Shown here: piece by piece, positions 1 to 6,862 of the stretch
Layout of the letters: each line of letters begins with the position of its first letter
Numbering within the stretch: the stretch's first letter is position 1
Origin: Rickettsiales bacterium
GTDB taxonomy: Bacteria > Pseudomonadota > Alphaproteobacteria > Rickettsiales > 21-14-0-20-44-7
Assembly: GCA_023301015.1 (NCBI GenBank)
Contig: JALZVI010000020.1
Coordinates: 1 to 8,410, forward strand
Reading direction: 5' to 3'
DNA length: 8,410 bases
The notes under the pieces: model-generated
Databases searched by the model: none
What the model saw: the letters and a program-made list of their open reading frames with translations, nothing else
Told to the model about the DNA's origin: nothing
Program-made: the position numbers and the translations under genes

Positions 1-77
1 CAAAGAAAAGCCTTGAAATTGCCTGTTCATATCTGCTAAGACTTCTTCAGCAAATAATTACTGGGGAATTTAATATT
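1..77 (+). promoter_or_regulatory. Leader of the hydrolase gene with ribosome binding site
   Basis: This short AT-rich stretch precedes the first gene. GGGGA at 63-67, ten bases before the ATG at 78, is a plausible Shine-Dalgarno site and supports that start. No convincing -35/-10 pair was found: TTGAAA at 13-18 has no good -10 partner at the right distance. The first frame reads 12 codons to a TAA at 37-39, which could be the tail of an upstream gene, but that is too short to judge. Confidence 0.4.
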
Positions 78-827
78 ATGGCGGATATCTTTTTTAATGG
101 GCCTGAGGGGCGTATCGAGGCTAGATTTCATAAGGCTGATGACCCGACAGCGCCGATTGCTATCATTTTGCATCCGCATCCGCTTTATGGCGGGACGATG
201 AATAACAAGGTTGTTTACAGCCTATATCACAAATTTGTGGATAACGGATTTTCGGTTTTGCGCTTCAACTTTCGTGGCGTTGGCAAGTCTTTGGGCAAAT
301 ATGACAACGGAATTGGTGAATTGGCCGATGCTGCGGCAGCCCTAGATTGGGTTCAACTCCAAGCGCCAGATGCTCGTTCATGCTGGATTTGCGGTTTCTC
401 ATTCGGTGCGTGGATTGCGCTGCAGTTGATGATGCGTCGCCCAGAAATTCAAGGCTTTGTGGCCGTTTCTCCACCTGCGAACATGTATGATTTTTCATTC
501 CTAACCCCATGCCCAGCAAATGGTCTAATCACTCAAGGTGATATGGATTCTGTGGTGCCTGAGGATGTGGTTGCGCAGCTGGCAAGCCAGCTTAACAAGC
601 AGCGCGGAGTGGATATTGACTATGCCATGATCGGCGGTGCAGACCATTATTATCGCACGAAATTGGATGATTTGATGGAAACTGTTGATAGCTATATCGA
701 AGACCAGCTGGAAAACACGTTCTATAAGCGCCCAACCAAGCCAGACCGCAAGCGTCGCTCAAAAACTGCTATTGAGGCAGAAGAAGCGATGGCCGACGAC
801 ATGGAAGAAGAGTTCGACGTAGCGTAG
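78..827 (+). CDS. Alpha/beta hydrolase (COG2945-like), 249 aa
   Basis: Predicted cytoplasmic serine hydrolase of the alpha/beta fold; no signal peptide or membrane segment is visible. The N-terminal strand leads into an HPHPLYGGTM motif (residues 32-41), typical of this small hydrolase group and probably shaping the oxyanion region. It is followed by RFNFRGVGKS (62-71). The nucleophile elbow is GFSFG with Ser108. Asp157 (GDMDSVVP) and His190 (GGADHYY) complete a plausible triad. After about residue 215 the protein carries a charged tail, first lysine/arginine rich (218-231), then acidic to the C-terminus, outside the core fold. The ATG has GGGGA ten bases upstream, and the gene ends in two tandem TAG codons. 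It stands alone, convergent with ilvD. Substrate is unknown; the family is loosely annotated as esterase or dienelactone-hydrolase-like. Fold assignment is firm, function is not. Confidence 0.9.
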   Translation: MADIFFNGPEGRIEARFHKADDPTAPIAIILHPHPLYGGTMNNKVVYSLYHKFVDNGFSVLRFNFRGVGKSLGKYDNGIGELADAAAALDWVQLQAPDARSCWICGFSFGAWIALQLMMRRPEIQGFVAVSPPANMYDFSFLTPCPANGLITQGDMDSVVPEDVVAQLASQLNKQRGVDIDYAMIGGADHYYRTKLDDLMETVDSYIEDQLENTFYKRPTKPDRKRRSKTAIEAEEAMADDMEEEFDVA

Positions 828-840
828 TAGTTATAATTGT

Positions 841-960
841 TTCCCCGCTGGCGCGCTTCGCGCTTGCAGGTTGAAACGCGCTCAGGGCTGTGGTTTTGAA
901 TTTCTCCCCGCTGCGCCTTCTCCTTACAGGCTGAGAACGCTCAAGGCTGCAGGCTAAGAA
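841..960. repeat. Two tandem imperfect ~60-bp GC-rich intergenic units
   Basis: Unit 1 (about 841-900) and unit 2 (about 903-960) align along their whole length with a few small gaps. Shared blocks include CCCCGCTG, then CGC, CAGG with TGA, AACGC, CTCA, GGCTG and a GAA end. Unit 1 also holds a hairpin, GCGCG (851-855) and CGCGC (859-863) around a 3-base loop; unit 2 has lost it. The units lie just after the hydrolase stop, between convergent genes, and look more GC-rich than the neighbouring spacer. They could be degraded copies of a dispersed intergenic (REP-like) element; whether other copies exist in the genome cannot be seen here. Confidence 0.6.
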
Positions 961-969
961 CTAATATGT

Positions 970-990
970 AAAAGATCACGAACAACGTGA
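970..990 (-). terminator. Weak candidate terminator for the ilvD operon
   Basis: Read on the minus strand, TCACG and CGTGA form a 5-bp stem around a TTGTT loop, followed at once by TCTTTTA. It lies about 70 bases past the ilvD stop, in the right orientation. The stem is short and not GC-rich, so it is only a candidate; the palindrome at 1004-1021 is the stronger structure nearby. Confidence 0.3.
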
Positions 991-1003
991 AGTGCAAGGC
1001 CAT

Positions 1004-1021
1004 TGAGGCCGATCGGCCTCA
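1004..1021. repeat. Perfect 18-bp palindrome, possible bidirectional terminator
   Basis: TGAGGCCGATCGGCCTCA is its own reverse complement. As RNA it forms a 7-bp GC-rich stem with a GATC loop on either strand. It sits between the convergent hydrolase and ilvD genes, 40 bases beyond the ilvD stop, which fits a two-way transcription end. An AT-rich stretch (TATTATAATT) follows on the plus strand, but neither side has a true T run. A protein-binding site is the alternative. Confidence 0.45.
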
Positions 1022-1060
1022 TATTATAATTGGGGGCCGAAGAGCGTCATTAACAAACCC

Positions 1061-2791
1061 CTACATCTCGCCGTAAACATTTTTCTCAGCTTTCGCGCCT
1101 GGATGGGTGACTGCGCCATGGCGGGCAGTGCCTACTGTTTGGGCGTATTTCCAGAGTGTGCCAGATTGATATTCATGCTCGCGTGCTTTCCAGCCAAGGC
1201 GGCGTTCGTTGAGTTCGTGCTCGCTCAAATCCACGTCGATCGTGCCTTCTACAGCGTCGATGATGATTTTATCGCCATTTTGTAGCAAGCCAATTGTTCC
1301 GCCAACTGCCGCTTCGGGGCCAATATGGCCGATGCAGAAACCGCGTGTTCCTCCACTGAAGCGTCCATCGGTGATGAGTGCAACATCTTCGCCGCGGCCT
1401 TGGCCATAAATTGCTGCGGTGGTTGATAGCATTTCGCGCATTCCCGGCCCGCCTTTTGGGCCTTCATAGCGGATGACGATCACATCGCCTTTTGCATACT
1501 CGCCTTTTTCAACTGCGGCATAAGCATCTTCTTCGCAGTCAAAGCAAAGCGCCTTTCCTTCAAAGCGTAATTTTTCCATGCCTGCAACTTTCACAATCGC
1601 GCCTTCAGTGGCTAAATTTCCTTTCAGCACAACCACGCCGCCTGTTTGCGTAATTGGCTCGCTTGCATCGCGCACAACATCTTGGCCGACTGGGAATTTT
1701 ACATGTGCCAAATTCTCTGCCAAAGTTTTGCCTGTTACAGTCAAGCAATCGCCATGCAGATAGCCATGCTCGAGCAAGGTTTTCATCACGATAGAAACGC
1801 CGCCAACTTCATACAAGTCTTTGGCAACATAGTTCCCGCCTGGTTTAAGGTCAGCGATGTATGGTGTTTTCTTGAAAATTTCGCCAACGTCGAAGATGTC
1901 GAAATCAATCCCGCACTCATGCGCGATGGCGGGCAGATGCAAAGCGCCGTTGGTTGAACCGCCTGTTGCGGCTACAATTGCGGCAGCATTTTCCAAGCTT
2001 TTGCGGGTAACAATATCACGTGGGCGGATGCCTTTTTTCAAGCATTCCATCACCGCTTCGCCGCTTTGGAAGTTATATTGATCGCGCGATTCGTAAGGGG
2101 CAGGAGCGCCACTTGAGCCGGGCAGCGCCAAGCCAATTGCTTCACTCACGCAGGCCATTGTATTGGCGGTGAATTGTCCGCCGCATGATCCAGCAGATGG
2201 GCAAGCAACTTTTTCCAATTCCGTCAAATCTTCAACGCTGCAATTTCCTGCCGCGTGCTGGCCAACGCCTTCAAATACGTCGACAACTGTAACGTCTTTG
2301 CCCTTGAATTGACCCGGCAAAATTGACCCGCCATAGATGAAAACACTTGGCACGTTCAAGCGCACCATTGCCATCATCAATCCGGGGAGAGATTTGTCGC
2401 AACCAGCCAAGCCCACAATCGCGTCATAGCAATGTCCGCGCATGGTTAGCTCAACAGAATCTGCGATCACGTCGCGGGAAACGAGGGAGGCCTTCATTCC
2501 CTGATGTCCCATGGCGATTCCGTCTGTCACGGTGATAGTGGTGAACTCACGCGGAGTTCCGCCTGCTGCAGAAACGCCTTTTTTCGCGCTTTGTGCCTGA
2601 CGTTGCAGAGAAATATTGCACGGTGCGGCCTCATTCCACGTGCTAACAACACCCACGAGCGGTTGATGAATGCGTTCTTCATCCAAGCCCATTGCATAGA
2701 GATATGAGCGATGCGGTGCGCGCTCTGGCCCTTCTGTCACATGACGTGATTGCAGTTTGCTTTTGTCGAATATATGTTTGTCGTCAGTCAT
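1061..2791 (-). CDS. ilvD: Dihydroxy-acid dehydratase, 576 aa
   Basis: Iron-sulphur enzyme of valine, isoleucine and leucine synthesis. It dehydrates 2,3-dihydroxy-isovalerate and 2,3-dihydroxy-3-methylvalerate to the matching 2-keto acids; cytoplasmic. It matches the short-form IlvD group: the N-terminus has SRHVTEGPERAPHRSYL, followed by WNEAAPCN (Cys58), GCDKSLPG (Cys131, Lys133) and GSCGGQFTANTM (Cys203). These three cysteines are the expected cluster ligands, and the lysine after Cys131-Asp is the expected metal-site lysine. The second signature, ITDGRFSGGTRG, places the probable catalytic Ser at 479. A GTG at 2824 would add 11 residues, but that extension overlaps the end of the upstream gene; the ATG at 2791 has AAGGA six bases upstream and is preferred. 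It is the last gene of the minus-strand string, 22 nt after the ankyrin gene. Sugar-acid dehydratases share the fold, but the motifs favour IlvD. Confidence 0.96.
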   Translation of the reverse strand: MTDDKHIFDKSKLQSRHVTEGPERAPHRSYLYAMGLDEERIHQPLVGVVSTWNEAAPCNISLQRQAQSAKKGVSAAGGTPREFTTITVTDGIAMGHQGMKASLVSRDVIADSVELTMRGHCYDAIVGLAGCDKSLPGLMMAMVRLNVPSVFIYGGSILPGQFKGKDVTVVDVFEGVGQHAAGNCSVEDLTELEKVACPSAGSCGGQFTANTMACVSEAIGLALPGSSGAPAPYESRDQYNFQSGEAVMECLKKGIRPRDIVTRKSLENAAAIVAATGGSTNGALHLPAIAHECGIDFDIFDVGEIFKKTPYIADLKPGGNYVAKDLYEVGGVSIVMKTLLEHGYLHGDCLTVTGKTLAENLAHVKFPVGQDVVRDASEPITQTGGVVVLKGNLATEGAIVKVAGMEKLRFEGKALCFDCEEDAYAAVEKGEYAKGDVIVIRYEGPKGGPGMREMLSTTAAIYGQGRGEDVALITDGRFSGGTRGFCIGHIGPEAAVGGTIGLLQNGDKIIIDAVEGTIDVDLSEHELNERRLGWKAREHEYQSGTLWKYAQTVGTARHGAVTHPGAKAEKNVYGEM

Positions 2792-2793
2792 TT

Positions 2794-2803
2794 CTCTTCC
2801 TTT
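2794..2803 (-). promoter_or_regulatory. Ribosome binding site deciding the ilvD start
   Basis: On the minus strand AAAGGAAGAG lies just upstream of the ATG at 2791, with AAGGA six bases away. It falls within what would be coding sequence if translation began at the GTG at 2824, so it supports the shorter reading. It is the clearest Shine-Dalgarno site among the downstream genes of this operon. Confidence 0.7.
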
Positions 2804-2813
2804 AAATAATTCT

Positions 2814-4094
2814 TTAAAAACCACCCAAGCTTCTTTCGCGCATTGTTAGAAGTAGGTTGATGATTTGTTGGTTTTGCATTGCGTATGCTAGCTGCAAAGG
2901 CGTTCTGCCGTATACGTCGGGATAGTTATAATCCGCGCCCATTGCTAGCAGGGCGCTAACATTTTGTGCGTTGTTTGCTTCCATAGCCATCAGCAAAGGT
3001 GTGTAGCCTTGCGCGTTTTCGGCGTTTAAATCAGCGCCATAATTGTTGAGGATGTTGATGAAAACTGGAGTTGATGTTGCTGCCGCAATATGAATTGGCA
3101 GATCTCCATTTTCTAGTGCCAAGTTCACATCTGCACCAGCAATAATCAAACTTTGGAGCAATGGCTCATCGCCATTCATTAGCGCTAGGTGCAATGGAGC
3201 AAAGCCGCCTGCATATGTGACGTTCACATCAACCTTGTTGCGCAGCAAAAGCAACACTGCCTCGCGCTGGCGACTGAAGGTTGCTAGATGAATTGCTTGC
3301 TGCCCTTGTGAGTTTGTGTGCTTCGGGTTCGCGCCCTGTGCAAAAAAGAAGTTCATTGCCGCAGCTTGTCCGTATTTTGCTGCGATCATCAGTGGAGTGT
3401 CGCCGCTTTTATCCAAGATATCAACAGTTGGCAGATATTGATTCGAAGCTTTCAAGGCGTTCAAATCTCCGTTTGCGGCAGATCTGAAAACGAGGTTGTT
3501 GTGCTGTCCCTTGTATGATTTGCGCAAATTATTTACCTTCACAGCTGCTGCGCGTTTTCGGGCGGCCTCTGCTTCTGCGGCAGCTTTTAACTGCTCTTCG
3601 TCAATTACTTCTTCTTCAAAATATCCTGCGCTATTCTCTGCCGCGAAATCTGGGCTAGATTTTGTTAACTCTGGAGGAGCCGGGATTTTCATGGAATCAA
3701 GGTCGGCAAAGGTCGGTGCAGGGAGGCTTGGGAAGGGTGGTTGCGCTGTGTTAGAAGAAGCTTGAAAAGCTTCAGCAGCTGGATCATAGAGGCCGTCTTG
3801 GACATCGCTGGCGCATTTCTTTGTTGTTTTTGACAGTAGGTCTAGATGCTGCTTATTGGCAGGGATTTTGTTGGTTAAGGCGCGGTTCACATTGAGCAAG
3901 GCTTCTGCGGAAAGGGATTGCAAACTTCTATCAAAGCTACATTTGCAAATGTCTTTTTTGCCGCCATTGCTCAGGCAGGCGCGCATATGTTCAGTGCGTG
4001 CTTGTTGCTTGGTGATTGCGTTTGCGTGTGAAGTTATAGGCGCAAGCGAAACCGCCAACAAGGCGAGGGCTATTATGAAGGTGAATCTTGTCAT
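2814..4094 (-). CDS. Exported ankyrin-repeat protein, 426 aa
   Basis: No specific function recognised. Residues 1-24 form a classical signal peptide (MTRF, a hydrophobic stretch, then SHA before Asn25), so the mature protein is probably periplasmic. A small helical module follows with Cys40, Cys50, Cys52 and Cys94, suited to two disulphides. A proline-rich linker (about 115-150) leads to an acidic then alanine/lysine-rich helix (about 160-190, possible coiled coil). From residue 199 seven ankyrin repeats run in exact 33-residue register (199, 232, 265, 298, 331, 364, 397), with signatures such as TPLMIAA, APLHLAL and GADVN; the first is degenerate and the last is cut short by the C-terminus. 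Ankyrin stacks bind proteins. The ATG shares ATGA with the popZ stop and has no good Shine-Dalgarno site, so translation probably depends on popZ. Periplasmic ankyrin proteins such as Pseudomonas AnkB are known, but no orthology is claimed. Confidence 0.88.
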   Translation of the reverse strand: MTRFTFIIALALLAVSLAPITSHANAITKQQARTEHMRACLSNGGKKDICKCSFDRSLQSLSAEALLNVNRALTNKIPANKQHLDLLSKTTKKCASDVQDGLYDPAAEAFQASSNTAQPPFPSLPAPTFADLDSMKIPAPPELTKSSPDFAAENSAGYFEEEVIDEEQLKAAAEAEAARKRAAAVKVNNLRKSYKGQHNNLVFRSAANGDLNALKASNQYLPTVDILDKSGDTPLMIAAKYGQAAAMNFFFAQGANPKHTNSQGQQAIHLATFSRQREAVLLLLRNKVDVNVTYAGGFAPLHLALMNGDEPLLQSLIIAGADVNLALENGDLPIHIAAATSTPVFINILNNYGADLNAENAQGYTPLLMAMEANNAQNVSALLAMGADYNYPDVYGRTPLQLAYAMQNQQIINLLLTMRERSLGGF

Positions 4095-4978
4095 TTTGGT
4101 ATAATTCTTGCGATTTCTTTTTGCACAATTTCTTCGACTAGTGAGCCCAGATTTTCATCCAACCATTTTGCTAGCATTGGCTTCAGGCTTTCCATTACTA
4201 AGTCCTCTACGGTTTCTCCGTTGCGGAATGAAGGCGAAGGTGTGTTTGGCTTAACTTCTTCGTCCTTGCCTGTAACCTTTATCAGGCCTGCTATTGCATC
4301 CTTTGCTTTGTCGACAGATTCGCTTGAAACTAGTGATTCTTCAGCTTTCTCTTCAGCGGGCGCTGGCTTGCTTTCCTCTGTTAGCTCGAGCTCAACAGAG
4401 TCGTCGGTGATTGGTTCCAGTTTTTCCTCTGCGGGTGCAGCTTCTGGCGCGGCAGCAGGTGCTTCAGCGAACATTGCGTCTAGGTCATTCGGGTCGACTT
4501 CCGCAGATTCAGCTGCAGGTTCTGCGGCTGGCGCGGGCGCTTCAGCAAACATTGCATCTAGATCGTTAGGATCAATGTCAGCCGCAGCTTCTGCTGGCTT
4601 GTCATCTTCTAGCAATTTATCGATTTCGTCTAAAACATCATCGCCTTTTTCTTCGGGCTTTGCTTCTGCTGCTTTATCATCTGCCATGTCGCCATCCTTA
4701 TCTTTGGTTGTTTCTTCTACTTTGGTTTCTTCGGTCGCTTCTGGTTTTTCTTCAGCTACTACTTCTTTCGCATCTTCCGCTGCTGATTCTTCGCCAATTT
4801 CTGTAATTGAGCCGTCGTCATTCACCATTTTGGTTAAGTCTAGAATTTCTTCTTCGTCCTCAGCAGTTTCTTCAACCACTTCTCCGCCATCCTTATCTGC
4901 GGGCGCATCTTTCTTGGGTGTATCTTTACCAGATAACACGTCGCGGATAGATTCTAAAACTTCAACTTGGTCGGCCAT
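4091..4978 (-). CDS. popZ: PopZ-like pole-organising protein (DUF2497), 295 aa
   Basis: PopZ self-assembles into a polar matrix that anchors the chromosome partition complex and recruits cell-cycle regulators in Alphaproteobacteria. The family shows here at both ends. The N-terminal MADQVEVLESIRDVLSGKD corresponds to the short partner-binding helix. The C-terminal helices (255-295) carry TVEDLVMESLKPML, KWLDENL and VEEIVQKEIARI, the oligomerisation region. Between them lies an unusually long, very acidic, alanine/proline-rich linker with two 26-residue units, each starting DPNDLDAMFAEAP. Caulobacter PopZ is about 177 residues, so most of the extra length is linker. A TTG at 4999 would add seven residues and overlap the tolC stop; the ATG at 4978 is preferred because homologues start this way, although GAGGAA lies 13 bases upstream, rather far. 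Position directly after tolC matches the Caulobacter order. Role inferred from the family. Confidence 0.85.
   Translation of the reverse strand: MADQVEVLESIRDVLSGKDTPKKDAPADKDGGEVVEETAEDEEEILDLTKMVNDDGSITEIGEESAAEDAKEVVAEEKPEATEETKVEETTKDKDGDMADDKAAEAKPEEKGDDVLDEIDKLLEDDKPAEAAADIDPNDLDAMFAEAPAPAAEPAAESAEVDPNDLDAMFAEAPAAAPEAAPAEEKLEPITDDSVELELTEESKPAPAEEKAEESLVSSESVDKAKDAIAGLIKVTGKDEEVKPNTPSPSFRNGETVEDLVMESLKPMLAKWLDENLGSLVEEIVQKEIARIIPK
4460..4615 (-). repeat. Internal 78-bp (26-residue) duplication in the popZ linker
   Basis: Two in-frame units recur with a 78-base period (matching blocks at about 4461-4498 and 4539-4576 on the plus strand). Both encode DPNDLDAMFAEAPA, followed by a variable alanine/proline/glutamate stretch. 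The DNA copies differ mainly at third codon positions, which suggests the peptide has been kept under selection since the duplication rather than being a fresh slippage event. Confidence 0.75.
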
Positions 4979-4995
4979 AAAATTTTGTATATTCC

Positions 4996-6330
4996 TCAAA
5001 AACCAATGAACTGGAATTTTGTGTCGTCATAACTCTGCTTAGGATCGTAGATTTTTGTAGGTAATTCAAGATTCTTCGCAGTAAGAAGCCCCATTTTATC
5101 AAGTAGAGAATAATATGCAATTATTTGGTCACGTTTTGCGAGAAGCAGGTTGTTTTTTGCGTCAAATAGGCGCTGCTCTGAGTCAAGTACGTCGAGAATG
5201 TTGCGCAAACCATATTCTTGCTCCTCATCCACGCCCTCAAATGCAACTTGGGCAGCTTCTACCGCCACCTCATTTGCCTCAATTGCTGCCTTTGCGGATT
5301 CCGTCTCTGCCCATACGCTACGAAGCTGCTGCTCTATATTGCGCTTAACATCATTGCTGGCGAAGTCTTGGGCTAGTGCGGATTTGCGGGCTTGCTGGAT
5401 ATTCGCATATTCTGCGCCACCTTGGAAGATGGGGATTGAGAGTTGAAGCAGCACTGAGTCGCTGTCAAAATTGCCATTCAAAAACCCTGAGTTTTTATCG
5501 CGCTGCATAAAGCCCACTACGGACGCGCTGGGTAGTATGTTTGCGATGCTAATATCCACATCCTCTTCCGCCGCTTTTTGTGCAAAAATTGCAGCGCGGA
5601 GTTGTGGGTTGAATTTTTCAGTCAGCTCCAGTGCTTTCTCCAAGCTTTCGGGGATTGGCGGGAGTTTGCTAGGGAATGCCAATTTTTTTGGTTCAATCCC
5701 AACTACTTGCTGAAATTGTGACTTGGCGGAAATTAAGCTTGTTCTCGCCGAAATTTTCTCTGCCTCAACGGCTGCCAGCCTCGCCTTTGCTTGTAGCGCA
5801 TCAGTGCGGGTTAGTTCGCCCAGCTCAAAACGTGCCTCGGCAAAATCCAGCTGTTTTTCTAGCAGTTCATAATTGCTCTCAGCTACTTCCAGCAAGGCTT
5901 CTGCAGTGATATAGCCTGTGTAGGCCTGCACTGTATTGAACAGAACCATTTGCTCCGAAAGTTGCAGATTGAAGCGTGCAACTTCAATCTCATAGTCTGC
6001 TTGGTCAATTTTGGCCAAGCTTGCACCGCCATTAAAAATTGGCTGCTCAAGGGAGAGGGTTTGCTTGTTGGCGTCCCTGTAGTCAAATTCGGAACTGCCG
6101 ATTGCATTGCGCTGGCGGCCATATTGCAGCTGCGCGCTGACATCGGGCAAGAACTCGCCATACGCCTTAGTAATTTCAGAATTTACCGATTCTAGCTCTG
6201 CTATAGATTTCTTCACTTGCGGATTTGTTTCGTATGCAAGTGCCAGCGCGTCACGCAGGTCAAAAAACTCGTCAGCGAGTGCTGAGAAATTTAGTGACAG
6301 AAATAATATTAAAAATGCTGTTAGTTTCAC
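4996..6330 (-). CDS. tolC: TolC-family outer-membrane efflux/secretion channel, 444 aa
   Basis: Trimeric outer-membrane channel that works with inner-membrane pumps or type I secretion transporters to move drugs or proteins straight out of the cell. Residues 1-19 are a signal peptide ending SALA before Asp20. The protein has the expected internal duplication. Half one has [15 protein letters not shown] (about 25-39) and a strand [11 protein letters not shown]. Half two has [15 protein letters not shown] (about 230-244) and [11 protein letters not shown]. Long helices between them form the periplasmic tunnel. The length is usual for the family. The start is a GTG sharing GTGA with the ndk stop; no Shine-Dalgarno site is visible, so coupled translation is likely, and any later start would destroy the signal peptide. 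It lies immediately upstream of popZ. Cargo unknown: no pump or transporter gene is present in the window. Confidence 0.93.
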   Translation of the reverse strand: MKLTAFLILFLSLNFSALADEFFDLRDALALAYETNPQVKKSIAELESVNSEITKAYGEFLPDVSAQLQYGRQRNAIGSSEFDYRDANKQTLSLEQPIFNGGASLAKIDQADYEIEVARFNLQLSEQMVLFNTVQAYTGYITAEALLEVAESNYELLEKQLDFAEARFELGELTRTDALQAKARLAAVEAEKISARTSLISAKSQFQQVVGIEPKKLAFPSKLPPIPESLEKALELTEKFNPQLRAAIFAQKAAEEDVDISIANILPSASVVGFMQRDKNSGFLNGNFDSDSVLLQLSIPIFQGGAEYANIQQARKSALAQDFASNDVKRNIEQQLRSVWAETESAKAAIEANEVAVEAAQVAFEGVDEEQEYGLRNILDVLDSEQRLFDAKNNLLLAKRDQIIAYYSLLDKMGLLTAKNLELPTKIYDPKQSYDDTKFQFIGF

Positions 6331-6746
6331 CCAACAATTTCATCAGAACTGAAGAAGAAGTCAATCTCAATCTTCGCGTTCTCGGCAGAATCAGAGCCAT
6401 GCACAGAGTTTGCTTCAATGCTTTCTGCAAACTCAGCACGGATAGTACCTGCATCTGCATCACTTGGGTTTGTAGCGCCCATGATTTCACGGTTTTTAGC
6501 AACTGCGTTTTCGCCTTCCAAAACTTGCAAAACAACTGGTCCAGATGTCATGAAAGCAACTAGCTCGCCGTAGAATGGACGTTCTTTATGTACTTCATAG
6601 AAGCCACCAGCTTGCTCTTGAGTTAGCTGAACGCGTTTTTGAGCAACAACTCTCAAACCAGCATCTTCAAATTTTGAAATGATTTTGCCTGTTAAGTTGC
6701 GGCGAGTTGCGTCTGGCTTGATGATTGAAAATGTGCGATCTGTCAT
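6327..6746 (-). CDS. ndk: Nucleoside diphosphate kinase, 139 aa
   Basis: Transfers the terminal phosphate from ATP to nucleoside diphosphates through a phospho-histidine, balancing the NTP and dNTP pools; cytoplasmic. All expected landmarks are present: Lys10 in IIKPDA, the [11 protein letters not shown] helix-turn (53-63), Arg86 in [11 protein letters not shown], Arg103 in GTIRAEFA, and the active-site signature NSVHGSDS with catalytic His116. The length is typical for bacterial enzymes. The ATG has AGGA eight bases upstream. It is the first gene of the minus-strand string, and its stop overlaps the tolC start by four bases, so transcription from the divergent promoter region probably drives the envelope genes behind it too. 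Identification is secure. Confidence 0.98.
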   Translation of the reverse strand: MTDRTFSIIKPDATRRNLTGKIISKFEDAGLRVVAQKRVQLTQEQAGGFYEVHKERPFYGELVAFMTSGPVVLQVLEGENAVAKNREIMGATNPSDADAGTIRAEFAESIEANSVHGSDSAENAKIEIDFFFSSDEIVG

Positions 6747-6762
6747 GATGTTAATCCTGTAA

Positions 6763-6790
6763 TTGTTTATATATTTGTCGTCTTTATATT
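6763..6790 (+). promoter_or_regulatory. Weak candidate promoter for purD
   Basis: TTGTTT (6763-6768) and TATATT (6785-6790) are separated by 16 bases. The -10 is good (five of six), the -35 poor (three of six). Its -10 overlaps that of the ndk promoter on the other strand, so the two could compete. Nothing else in the 116-base divergent spacer looks better for purD. Confidence 0.22.
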
Positions 6791-6810
6791 TTTTTTGGGC
6801 AAGTTTGCAA
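6783..6810 (-). promoter_or_regulatory. Candidate sigma-70 promoter for the ndk operon
   Basis: On the minus strand TTGCAA (6810-6805) and TATAAA (6788-6783) are separated by 16 bases, the last eight of them a run of A. Matches to the consensus are four and five of six. Initiation would fall near 6776, giving a leader of about 30 bases that holds AGGA (6758-6755) before the ndk ATG. Predicted by eye only. Confidence 0.4.
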
Positions 6811-6862
6811 GTTTTAATTGAACAACCCCCTCCAAATGTTTACAACCACCAGCATGAATAAT

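Noticed and set aside
13..42. A promoter before the hydrolase with TTGAAA as -35
   Set aside because: The hexamers at 17-18 bases' distance (CTAAGA, TAAGAC) match the -10 consensus poorly.
841..960. A CRISPR array
   Set aside because: There are only two imperfect, nearly adjacent units with no uniform spacers and no cas genes.
828..1060. A small RNA or tRNA gene in the convergent spacer
   Set aside because: No cloverleaf or T-loop pattern was found, and the hairpins are short; nothing separates an RNA gene from terminators and repeats.
2792..2824. A longer ilvD beginning at GTG 2824
   Set aside because: It would run through the ribosome binding site for ATG 2791 and overlap the ankyrin stop, and the added residues are not like other IlvD proteins.
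4221..5009. A 262-residue serine-rich reading frame on the plus strand
   Set aside because: It is the antisense of popZ; the glutamate-rich codons there read as serine on the other strand. It matches no family and has no credible start signals.
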